A DNA stretch of 24,224 nucleotides from JBBQXK01 sp038251625 (GTDB lineage Bacteria > Pseudomonadota > Alphaproteobacteria > Rhodobacterales > Rhodobacteraceae). Each line of letters begins with the position of its first letter. Position 1 is the first letter of the stretch. Of this stretch, positions 14,938 through 21,865 are shown in pieces. The translations under genes were made by a program, and so were the position numbers. The notes under the pieces are model-generated. The model was not told where the DNA came from. It did not search any database and saw only the letters and a program-made list of their open reading frames with translations. The DNA lies in assembly GCA_038251625.1 (NCBI GenBank), contig JBBSBE010000050.1, forward strand, positions 1 to 24,224, written 5' to 3'.

Positions 14938-16722
14938 TCAGGCGGCCAGACCGTCGGTGAATTGCAGTTTCGCCAGCCGCGCATACAGACCGCCTTCGGC
15001 GACCAGCGCCTCATGCGTGCCTTGCGCCACGATCCGCCCGTGATCCAGCACCACGATCCGGTCGGCCTTTTTGACCGTGGCCAGCCGGTGCGCCACCACA
15101 AGCGTTGTGCGTCCGGCACTCAGCCGCTCCACCGCGTCCTGTACCGCGCGTTCGCTTTCGGCATCCAGCGCGCTGGTCGCCTCATCCAGCAAAAGGATCG
15201 GCGCATCGCGCAGGATGGCCCGGGCAATGGCGATGCGCTGCTTCTGCCCGCCCGACAGCATCACGCCCCGCTCGCCCACATAGCTGTCATACCCTTCGGG
15301 CAGGGCTGTCAGGAAATCATGCGCGGCTGCCGCCTTCGCGGCTTGGGTCACCTCGGCATCCGTGGCATCGGGGCGCCCGAAGCGGATATTGTCACGCGCG
15401 GAGGCGGCAAAGATCACCGGGTCTTGCGGCACCAGTGCAATCGACCGGCGAAAATCGCCGCGGCCAAGCGTCGCGATATCCACCCCGTCGATGCAGACGC
15501 GCCCCGACTGCGGGTCATAGAACCGCTGCAAAAGCTGCAGGATCGTCGTCTTGCCCGCTCCCGAGGGCCCGACCAGCGCCACCGTCTCGCCGGGGCGCAC
15601 GCGCAGGTCCACACCCTGAAGGGCCGATGTTTCGGGCCGCGCAGGGTAGCGGAACGACACATCCTCAAAGCTGATCTCGCCCCGCACCGGGCGCGGCAGA
15701 ACGGCCGGGCTGGCCACATCCTGCACCGGGTCGTCCGTTTCCAGAAGCTCCACCAGCCGCTCGGTCGCACCCGCGGCACGCTGCAACTCGCCCCAGATCT
15801 CTGACAGCGCACCCACCGCCCCGGCCACCATCACGGCATAGATCAGGAACTGGATCAACTCGCCCGGGCTCATCCCGCCTGCGCGCACGTCGCGCGCGCC
15901 GACCCACAGAACGCCTACAATCCCGCTGAAGGTCAGGAAAATCACGATCATCGTCATCACTGCGCGGGTACGGATGCGCACGGCGGCGGTATCAAAGCTG
16001 CGCTCGGTTACCAGGCCAAAGGCGGCCCGGCTTGGCGCCTCGTGCGTGAAGGCCTGAACCGTCTGGACAGAACTTAGCGCCTCGGACGCATTGCCCGAGG
16101 ATTGCGCGATCCAGTCCTGGTTTTCGCGGCTGAGGCTGCGCAACCGCCGCCCCAGCACCACGATGGGCACGATCACCGCAGGCACGATCAGCAGAACCAG
16201 CCCCGTCAGCTTGGCCGAGGTCAGCATCAGCGCGACAAGGCCGCCCGCCAGCATCAGCACATTGCGCAGCGCCACCGACACGGACGACCCGATCACCGAC
16301 AGGATCAGCGTGGTGTCGGTGGTGATCCGGCTCAGCACCTCACCCGTCAGCAGGCGCTCGAAAAAAGCGGGGCTCATCCCGAGCACCCGGTCAAAGAGCG
16401 CGCGGCGGATATCGGCCACCACCCGTTCGCCCAGCCGCGTGACAAGGTAATAGCGCAGGCCCGTGCCGATCGCCAAGGCACCGGCAATCACCAGCGCCGC
16501 GACAAAGTACTGATCCAGAAGCAAGGTGTCCGCCGTGCCGAACCCATCCACCACCCGGCGCACGGCAAGGGGCAGCACCAGCGATACCGCAGCCGTCATC
16601 ACCAGCGCCGCCAGCGCAAGTGCAAAGCCGCCGCGATAAGGCCGCATGAAGGGCACCAGACCCGCCAGCGCCCGCACCCGCTTGGACTTCGGGCGATCTT
16701 CTGTCGTGTCCTTCTCCGCCAT
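14938..16722 (-). CDS. MsbA-like ABC exporter, fused permease and ATPase
   Basis: A 594-aa half-transporter. The N-terminal ~325 residues hold six hydrophobic segments (around 33-52, 72-92, 140-165, 170-190, 252-275, 284-305) of the type I exporter fold. The ATPase domain has Walker A GPSGAGKT (385-392), Q-loop VPQDP (431-435), signature LSGGQ (489-493), Walker B ILLLDE (509-514) and the switch histidine H545. It would work as a homodimer or heterodimer exporting lipids or small hydrophobic compounds; this subclass (COG1132/MsbA-like) is not substrate-specific by sequence. The start at 16722 follows a G-rich stretch on the - strand. It diverges from the haloacid dehalogenase gene across 112 bp. 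Confidence 0.9.
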   Translation of the reverse strand: MAEKDTTEDRPKSKRVRALAGLVPFMRPYRGGFALALAALVMTAAVSLVLPLAVRRVVDGFGTADTLLLDQYFVAALVIAGALAIGTGLRYYLVTRLGERVVADIRRALFDRVLGMSPAFFERLLTGEVLSRITTDTTLILSVIGSSVSVALRNVLMLAGGLVALMLTSAKLTGLVLLIVPAVIVPIVVLGRRLRSLSRENQDWIAQSSGNASEALSSVQTVQAFTHEAPSRAAFGLVTERSFDTAAVRIRTRAVMTMIVIFLTFSGIVGVLWVGARDVRAGGMSPGELIQFLIYAVMVAGAVGALSEIWGELQRAAGATERLVELLETDDPVQDVASPAVLPRPVRGEISFEDVSFRYPARPETSALQGVDLRVRPGETVALVGPSGAGKTTILQLLQRFYDPQSGRVCIDGVDIATLGRGDFRRSIALVPQDPVIFAASARDNIRFGRPDATDAEVTQAAKAAAAHDFLTALPEGYDSYVGERGVMLSGGQKQRIAIARAILRDAPILLLDEATSALDAESERAVQDAVERLSAGRTTLVVAHRLATVKKADRIVVLDHGRIVAQGTHEALVAEGGLYARLAKLQFTDGLAA

Positions 16723-16767
16723 TCCGGATGCCCCCCTGCTGGCGGCGGTTTAGGCCAGAGGGCGATG

Positions 16768-16790
16768 GCGGGCAAGCACCCCCTTGCCGC
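16768..16790. repeat. Hairpin in the divergent gap before the haloacid dehalogenase gene
   Basis: GGCAAG (16771-16776) and CTTGCC (16783-16788) flank a six-base CACCCC loop; with one bulged G the stem extends to GCGgGCAAG / CTTGCCGC. It lies between divergent genes, so it could be an operator or a leader hairpin. No clear promoter boxes accompany it. Confidence 0.3.
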
Positions 16791-16834
16791 AGGCGCCGCG
16801 CACGTGCCACCCTTCGCGCGTGAACGGAGGGCCC

Positions 16835-17518
16835 ATGCCGATCAAACTCTGCGTCTTTGATGCCTATGGCACGCTTTTCGATGTAGCAGGCGCCGCCCGT
16901 GTCGCCGCTGGCCAGCCGGGTGGGGAAGTGCTGGCAACCGTCTGGCCGCGTCTGGCCGAGGATTGGCGGCGCAAGCAACTGGAATACACCTGGCAACGCG
17001 CGATCACCGGGCATCATTGCGATTTCGCCCGCGTCACCGCCGATGGCCTCGACTGGGCGATGGAGGCGCAGGGGCTGACCGATCCGTCCCTCCGCGTGCG
17101 CCTGCTGGCGCTTTACGATGAACTGCCCGCCTATCCGGAAGTGCCCGCAATGCTCGCCGCGCTGAAGGCGCAAGGGTTGCAGACCGCGATCCTGTCGAAC
17201 GGCGCGCCCCCGATGCTGGCCTCCGCTGTGGCCTCGGCAGGGATCGGCGCGCATCTCGATGCGGTGCTGTCGGTCGAGGATGTGGGCGTCTTCAAGCCCG
17301 ATGCCCGCGTCTATTCGCTTGTTCCTTCGCGCTTTGGCGTGGCGCCGGACGAGGTGCTGTTCGTCTCCTCCAACGGCTGGGATGCCGCCGGTGCCGCCGC
17401 CTACGGCTTTCGCGTGGCATGGGTGAACCGCGCGGGCCTGCCGCTGGATCGCCTGCCCGGCCAGCCACACCACATTCTGACCGATCTTGGGGGCATTCCG
17501 GCGCTGGCCGCCCGATGA
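16835..17518 (+). CDS. Type II haloacid dehalogenase (L-2-haloacid dehalogenase-like)
   Basis: A 227-aa HAD-superfamily enzyme, the usual length for (S)-2-haloacid dehalogenases, which hydrolyse 2-haloalkanoates to 2-hydroxyacids. The catalytic positions known from L-DEX can all be matched: nucleophile D9 with T13 (FDAYGTLFD), R45 in WRRKQLEYTW, S121-N122 (LSNG), K154 and Y160 (FKPDARVY), and S178/N180/D183 (SSNGWD). GGAGG (16826-16830) lies 4 nt before ATG 16835. The stop overlaps the ATG of the next gene by 4 nt. The completeness of the set makes dehalogenation a good prediction, although close homologues may act on other substrates. Confidence 0.88.
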   Translation: MPIKLCVFDAYGTLFDVAGAARVAAGQPGGEVLATVWPRLAEDWRRKQLEYTWQRAITGHHCDFARVTADGLDWAMEAQGLTDPSLRVRLLALYDELPAYPEVPAMLAALKAQGLQTAILSNGAPPMLASAVASAGIGAHLDAVLSVEDVGVFKPDARVYSLVPSRFGVAPDEVLFVSSNGWDAAGAAAYGFRVAWVNRAGLPLDRLPGQPHHILTDLGGIPALAAR

Positions 17519-18342
17519 TGCACGTCACCGCCTCCGATGGCGCCCGCCTTGCCTATACCGACGAACCCCTCGGCGATGGTCCGACGCTTCTGTGCCTTGC
17601 GGGCCTGACCCGCACGATGGGGGATTTCGACTATCTGAAACCCCACCTGCCCCCCTGCCGCCTGATCCGGATGGATTACCGGGGCCGGGGAAACAGCACA
17701 TGGACCGGGGCTGCCACCTACACCGTACCGCAAGAGGCGCAGGACGCGATCGCGCTGCTCGATCACCTCGGGGTGGAAAAGGCCGCGATTCTTGGCACCT
17801 CTCGCGGCGGGCTGATCGGAATGGTGTTGGCCGCCATGGCGCATGACCGCCTCACCGGCCTGTGCCTCAACGATATCGGCCCGGGCATCGAACGCGCGGG
17901 CCTCGACCGGATCAAGGATTACGTGGGCCGCAATCCGCGCGCGCAAACGTACGCGGCGCTGGCCGCTGCCCTGCCCGCCGCCAACCCGGGCTTCGATGGT
18001 GTGCCCGCCGAACGCTGGCTGGCCGAGGCGCGGCTGCACTGGCGCGACACGCCCGACGGGCTGCGCATCACCTACGACCCCGCGATGCGCGATGCGTTCC
18101 TGCAGGGCTATGACGCGCCCCCCACCGACCTGTGGCCCTTGTTCGAGGCTTGCGCCGGCTTTCCCCTCGCGCTGATCCGGGGCGCCAATTCCGATCTTCT
18201 CAGCTCCGCCACCGCCACCGAAATGCAGCGCCGCAGGCCAGACCTCATTCTTGCCGAGGTGCCGGGGCGCGCGCATATCCCGTTTCTGGATGAACCCGAG
18301 GCGCTGGCAGCGATCCGCGCCTTTCTGGCAAGGGTCGGGTGA
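17515..18342 (+). CDS. Alpha/beta hydrolase
   Basis: A 275-aa hydrolase with the catalytic triad visible: nucleophile S96 in GTSRGG, acid about D227 (RGANSDLLS) and H254 (GRAHIPFLDEPE). An oxyanion-type LCLAGLTRTMGDFD segment lies near residue 30, though the typical HG dipeptide is replaced by AG. The start ATG overlaps the dehalogenase stop (ATGA); the next codon is also ATG (17518), so one residue is uncertain. Substrate unknown. Coupling to a haloacid dehalogenase may mean a role in ester, lactone or halocarbon breakdown, but that is inference from position. Confidence 0.82.
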   Translation: MMHVTASDGARLAYTDEPLGDGPTLLCLAGLTRTMGDFDYLKPHLPPCRLIRMDYRGRGNSTWTGAATYTVPQEAQDAIALLDHLGVEKAAILGTSRGGLIGMVLAAMAHDRLTGLCLNDIGPGIERAGLDRIKDYVGRNPRAQTYAALAAALPAANPGFDGVPAERWLAEARLHWRDTPDGLRITYDPAMRDAFLQGYDAPPTDLWPLFEACAGFPLALIRGANSDLLSSATATEMQRRRPDLILAEVPGRAHIPFLDEPEALAAIRAFLARVG

Positions 18343-18627
18343 GAGAAGCGGCCGTCAAAAGCGCAACCCAACCGGACTAACAGGCGCCCCGGTGCCCGGC
18401 CGCGCCGCAAAAGCCGGAACCAGCCAGCGCCCGCCAAGCCGCGCGCCGCCGGGCAGGACCGGTGCAACCGGATGTACCGTCACATCGTGCCCGGCCAAGG
18501 GCCCCCCCGGCGTACCGTGGACCGCAAGCCAGACCAGCAAAGGGATCACCATGACCATCCGCGAATCGTGGCACATCGCGGTTAATCCCGATTTAATCAT
18601 GCTCGACGCAACGCATCGGTACGCCCC
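18343..18627 (+). promoter_or_regulatory. Intergenic control region upstream of the dehydratase gene
   Basis: Apart from the uncertain antisense frame, this gap holds an AT-rich patch unlike its surroundings: two TTAATC copies (18582-18587 and 18593-18598) exactly 11 bp, one helical turn, apart. TTTAAT (18592-18597) could serve as a -10 box for the dehydratase gene. Alternatively a 26-codon frame (ATG 18551, with AAAGGGA shortly upstream) ends in an ATGA overlap with the dehydratase start and could be a leader peptide. The two readings exclude each other if the -10 assignment is right. Confidence 0.4.
18355..18576 (-). CDS. Possible small secreted or membrane-anchored protein, antisense within an intergenic gap
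   Basis: This - strand frame gives up to 73 residues with a hydrophobic N terminus (MVMVIPLLVWLAVHG after a short polar lead) followed by a Gly/Pro/Val-rich part ending SPVGLRF. Third codon positions are GC-rich, as in real genes here, and it fills the gap between two + strand genes. Against it: no clear ribosome site precedes any of its ATGs (18576, 18558, 18552), and long chance frames are common in this GC-rich DNA. No family recognised. Confidence 0.3.
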   Translation of the reverse strand: MCHDSRMVMVIPLLVWLAVHGTPGGPLAGHDVTVHPVAPVLPGGARLGGRWLVPAFAARPGTGAPVSPVGLRF

Positions 18628-19608
18628 ATGACATCCATCGCCCGCATCGAAGCCGCCGCCCGCCGTCTGTCGGGCGAGGTGCGGCGCACGCCGCTTCTGT
18701 CCTCGCCCTTCCTTGATGCCATCGCGGGCCGCCGTGTATGGGTCAAGGCAGAGTGCCTGCAACACACCGGATCGTTCAAGTTTCGCGGCGCGTGGTCCGC
18801 CGTATCGGCCCTGACGGATGCGCAACGCCACAAGGGTGTGCTTGCCTTTTCCTCCGGCAACCACGCGCAGGGCGTGGCGCTGGCCGCCCGCCGCCATGGC
18901 GCCCCGGCGGTGATCCTGATGCCCGCCGATGCGCCCCGCGTGAAGATTGACAACACCCGCGCCCTGGGCGCCGAGGTTGTGCTTTACGACCGTGCAGGTG
19001 GCCAGGACCGCGACGAAATCGGCGGCCGCATCGCCACCGAACGCGGCCTGACGCTGGTGCGCCCCTACGACGATGAAGAGGTGATCGCAGGTCAGGGCAC
19101 GACCGGGCTCGAAATCGCCGAACAGGCGATGGAGGCCGGCATCGACACCGCCGACGTTCTGGTTTGCTGCGGGGGCGGGGGGCTTTCCTCGGGCATAGCA
19201 CTGGCGCTCGAGGCGCGCGCGCCCGGCCTGACCGTCCGCACGGTCGAACCCGAAGGCTTTGACGATATGGCCCGCAGTCTGTCCACGGGCACCCGCCAGC
19301 GCAACGCCGCTGCGTCCGGTTCGATCTGTGATGCCATCGTCACACCCACGCCCGGCGAATTGACCCTGCCGTTGCTGACCCGCCTCGCAGGTCGCGGCCT
19401 CGTGGTCAGCGACGCGCAGGCACAGCACGCCATGGCGCTGGCATTCGCCCGCCTGCGCATCGTGCTGGAACCGGGGGGCGCCGTGGCCCTTGCCGCAGCC
19501 CTTTTCCAGCCCGAGGCGATGACGGGCGAGGATGTCATCGTCGTGGCTTCGGGCGGCAACGTGGACATGCCCGTCTTTGCCGAAGCCATGCAGCGCTTTC
19601 CGGTCTGA
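18628..19608 (+). CDS. PLP-dependent threonine/serine dehydratase
   Basis: A 326-aa fold-type II PLP enzyme. The cofactor lysine is K51 in TGSFKFRGA, the phosphate-binding glycine loop is CCGGGGLSSG and the substrate loop is FSSGNHAQGVA. There is no C-terminal ACT domain, so it is the short form, resembling catabolic threonine dehydratase, serine racemase or hydroxyaspartate dehydratase rather than feedback-controlled biosynthetic IlvA. It would deaminate threonine or serine to the 2-oxo acid. No strong ribosome site precedes ATG 18628, consistent with a leaderless or coupled start. It is followed after 4 nt by the PcaD-like hydrolase gene. Confidence 0.88.
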   Translation: MTSIARIEAAARRLSGEVRRTPLLSSPFLDAIAGRRVWVKAECLQHTGSFKFRGAWSAVSALTDAQRHKGVLAFSSGNHAQGVALAARRHGAPAVILMPADAPRVKIDNTRALGAEVVLYDRAGGQDRDEIGGRIATERGLTLVRPYDDEEVIAGQGTTGLEIAEQAMEAGIDTADVLVCCGGGGLSSGIALALEARAPGLTVRTVEPEGFDDMARSLSTGTRQRNAAASGSICDAIVTPTPGELTLPLLTRLAGRGLVVSDAQAQHAMALAFARLRIVLEPGGAVALAAALFQPEAMTGEDVIVVASGGNVDMPVFAEAMQRFPV

Positions 19609-19612
19609 ACCA

Positions 19613-20401
19613 ATGGCCTTTGCGCGCCTTGGCGAAGTGACGCTGCACTACCGCGACGAGGGGCCGCGCCATGGCCCCCCACTTGTCCTGCTGCATGCCC
19701 TCGGCACCGATCTTTCGCTGTTCGATACGCTCATCCCTCTTCTGCCCCCCGGCCTTCGCATCCTGCGCCCCGATGCGCGCGGCCATGGCGCCTCGTCCGT
19801 GCCGCCCGCGCCCTATGCGATGGGCGCGCTGATTCGCGACGCAGAGGCGCTGATCGACAGCCTCGGCATCCGCGATGCGGTGGTGATGGGCGTGTCGATG
19901 GGGGGCCTCGTGGCCCAGGGGCTGGCGGTCAAGCGGCTCGATCTGGTGCGGGGGATGGTCCTGTCGAACACCGCCGCGCGGATCGGCAACGCGGCCCTTT
20001 GGGAAGCCCGCATCGCCGAGGTGCGCGCAGGTGGCATCGCGGCGCTGTCAGAAGCCACGCTCGCCCGCTGGTTCCCCCGCCCGTTCCGCGACGGCCCCAT
20101 CGCGCAGGACTGGCGCGCGCGGCTTGAGGCTACCAGCGTCGAAGGCTGGTGCGGCGCGGCGGCAGCCATCGCGCATGCCGATTTCCTGGCCACCACCGCC
20201 ACCCTGCGCTTGCCCACCCTCGCGATCGCGGGTGGCCATGACGCATCGACCCCGCCCGACATGGTGCGTGAAACCGCAGACCTCATCCCCGGCAGCAGGT
20301 TCCACCTGATCCGCGCCGCCGGTCACCTGCCCATGATCGACGCGGCACCGGCCTGCGCCGATGCAATCACCGCCTTCCTGCAAGAGATCGGCCATGTCTG
20401 A
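19613..20401 (+). CDS. Alpha/beta hydrolase, 3-oxoadipate enol-lactonase (PcaD)-like
   Basis: A 262-aa hydrolase of the length and layout of PcaD: LLHALGTDLSLFD near the oxyanion hole, nucleophile S95 in GVSMGG, D210 in GGHDASTPP and H238 in AAGHLPMIDAP-like context (GHLPMIDAA). PcaD opens 3-oxoadipate enol-lactone in the beta-ketoadipate pathway. None of the other pca genes is nearby, so the specific function is doubtful and a related lactonase or esterase is possible. It starts 4 nt after the dehydratase stop and overlaps the following 54-codon gene by 8 nt. Confidence 0.8.
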   Translation: MAFARLGEVTLHYRDEGPRHGPPLVLLHALGTDLSLFDTLIPLLPPGLRILRPDARGHGASSVPPAPYAMGALIRDAEALIDSLGIRDAVVMGVSMGGLVAQGLAVKRLDLVRGMVLSNTAARIGNAALWEARIAEVRAGGIAALSEATLARWFPRPFRDGPIAQDWRARLEATSVEGWCGAAAAIAHADFLATTATLRLPTLAIAGGHDASTPPDMVRETADLIPGSRFHLIRAAGHLPMIDAAPACADAITAFLQEIGHV

Positions 20402-20558
20402 TCAGCTTGGCAAAATCGCGCAATCTCGCGCCGCACATGCCGCTCTGATCTCGACCGGTCTGCAGCTTGCAAGCCACGGCCGCACGATGGATAACGCCGC
20501 CCAGCGCCCACCGCTGCGCATCACCCCGCCCTTTCACTTCGCGTACATCCCCGCATGA
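20394..20558 (+). CDS. Small 54-aa protein of unknown function, coupled to both neighbours
   Basis: The frame begins MSDQLGKIAQSRAAHAALIS and ends FHFAYIPA. It overlaps the PcaD-like stop by 8 nt and its own TGA overlaps the MFS start by 4 nt (ATGA), so it exactly bridges two real genes. AAGAGA lies 5-10 nt upstream of ATG 20394. No membrane span or signal is present; the N-terminal half looks helical and slightly basic, and the C-terminal half is Pro/aromatic. No family recognised. Without it there would be a 153-bp unexplained gap inside a tightly packed operon, which supports it being real. Confidence 0.55.
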   Translation: MSDQLGKIAQSRAAHAALISTGLQLASHGRTMDNAAQRPPLRITPPFHFAYIPA

Positions 20559-21778
20559 CCCCGCCCCCGCGCCTTGCCCTCACGTTCATCCTTGCCACGG
20601 TCACGCTGGATGCCATCGGGATCGGCCTCATCTTCCCGGTCATGCCCGAACTTATCGAGGATGTGACCGGCGGCACGCTTTCGCAGGCGGCGCTGTGGGG
20701 CGGGTTGCTGGCCACCTCTTTCGCCGTCATGCAGTTTCTTTTCGGGCCGCTCATGGGCGCGCTTTCGGATCGCTTCGGCCGTCGCCCGGTGCTGCTGGTG
20801 TCACTCTCCGTGATGGCGGTCGATTATCTGGTGCTGGCCGTTGCCCCAACGATTGCGCTTCTTCTTGCGGCCCGCATCGTGGCGGGGATCACCTCGGCCA
20901 CCCATTCTACCGCCACCGCCTTCATCGCCGATATCACCCCGCCGGAAGACCGGGGTCGGCGGTTCGGGCTGATCGGCGCGGGCTTTGGCGTGGGATTCGT
21001 GCTGGGCCCCGTGATCGGCGGGCTTCTGGCCAGCATCGATATCCGGGCCCCGTTCTACGCCGCCGCCGCGATGGCAGCGGCGAACCTTGTCCTCGGCGCG
21101 CTGGTCCTTCCCGAAACGGTCACGCCGGAAAACCGCCGCCCGGTCAGCCTCGCCCGCGCGAACCCACTTGGCGCGCTTCTTGCCGTCACCCGCCTGCAAA
21201 GCCTGCGCTTGCCGCTTGCCACCTTCCTGATCCTGTCCATCGCGATGAACGTCTATCCCGCTGTCTGGGCCTTTTACGGCCAGGCGCGCTTTGGCTGGGG
21301 CACCACGATGATCGGGCTGTCACTGGCCGTCTACGGCGTCTCGTTCGCGGCGGGGCAGGCGCTGCTCGTCGGCCCGCTGATCCGCCGTTTTGGCGAACAC
21401 CGCGCGGCCTTCTACGGGATGTGGGTGGACGTAACCACCCTCACCTTCCTTGGCCTTGTCACTTCGGGCACGCTTGCGCTGCTGATGATACCGTTCACGG
21501 CACTTGGCGGCGTCGTGACCCCCGCCCTTCAGGCGATCCTGTCGCGCGACACACCGGCAAACGCGCAAGGCGAACTTCAGGGGGTTCTGGCCTCGCTCAA
21601 CGCCATCGCGATGATCACATCACCGCTTCTGATGACCACCACCTTCGCCATCTTCACGGTCCCCGGTGGCGCCGTCTTCGCCCCCGGCGCGCCGTTCCTG
21701 CTTGCGGCCCTTCTGATGGTCGCGGCCATCGGATTGCATGTCGCAGGCGCGCGCGCGACACGTCCGGCCCTCCCCTAG
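20555..21778 (+). CDS. TetA-like MFS drug exporter (TCR/Tet family)
   Basis: A 407-aa protein with twelve predicted membrane segments. It has the hallmarks of class A-C/B tetracycline exporters: an acidic residue in helix 1 (D19 in TLDAIGIGLIFPVMPEL), motif A GALSDRFGRRPV (68-79), ADITPPEDRGRRFG between helices 4 and 5, GFGVGFVLGPVIGG, and RFGW in the second half. These proteins exchange drug for protons across the inner membrane. The chromosomal position and housekeeping-like composition suggest an intrinsic exporter; there is no adjacent tetR, and tetracycline resistance should not be inferred. Its ATG overlaps the stop of the 54-aa gene. Confidence 0.88.
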   Translation: MTPPPRLALTFILATVTLDAIGIGLIFPVMPELIEDVTGGTLSQAALWGGLLATSFAVMQFLFGPLMGALSDRFGRRPVLLVSLSVMAVDYLVLAVAPTIALLLAARIVAGITSATHSTATAFIADITPPEDRGRRFGLIGAGFGVGFVLGPVIGGLLASIDIRAPFYAAAAMAAANLVLGALVLPETVTPENRRPVSLARANPLGALLAVTRLQSLRLPLATFLILSIAMNVYPAVWAFYGQARFGWGTTMIGLSLAVYGVSFAAGQALLVGPLIRRFGEHRAAFYGMWVDVTTLTFLGLVTSGTLALLMIPFTALGGVVTPALQAILSRDTPANAQGELQGVLASLNAIAMITSPLLMTTTFAIFTVPGGAVFAPGAPFLLAALLMVAAIGLHVAGARATRPALP

Positions 21779-21813
21779 CGTTTTCTCTGCACATGTTTCC
21801 TGCGGGGGGATAC

Positions 21814-21847
21814 GGCGGGCGCTAGGCCACCCGGGATGCCGCCCGCC
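21814..21847. repeat. Inverted repeat between the MFS and enolase-superfamily genes
   Basis: GGCGGGC (21814-21820) pairs with GCCCGCC (21841-21847) over a 20-base loop. It lies in the short gap after the MFS gene. No T-run follows, so a terminator is only weakly supported. Confidence 0.25.
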
Positions 21848-21865
21848 AAACCGACAGGCCCCGCC

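Noticed and set aside
18569..18587. TGGCAC resembling the -24 box of a sigma-54 promoter upstream of the dehydratase gene
   Set aside because: The -12 element (TTGC at the required spacing) is missing; GGTTA stands in its place.
20555..21778. Reading the TetA-like gene as an acquired tetracycline-resistance determinant
   Set aside because: No adjacent tetR, no mobile flanks, and composition like the surrounding chromosome; it is only family-level similarity.
20467..21825. A 452-residue + strand frame overlapping the TetA-like gene
   Set aside because: Out-of-frame shadow of a membrane protein; Arg/His/Pro-rich without membrane segments.
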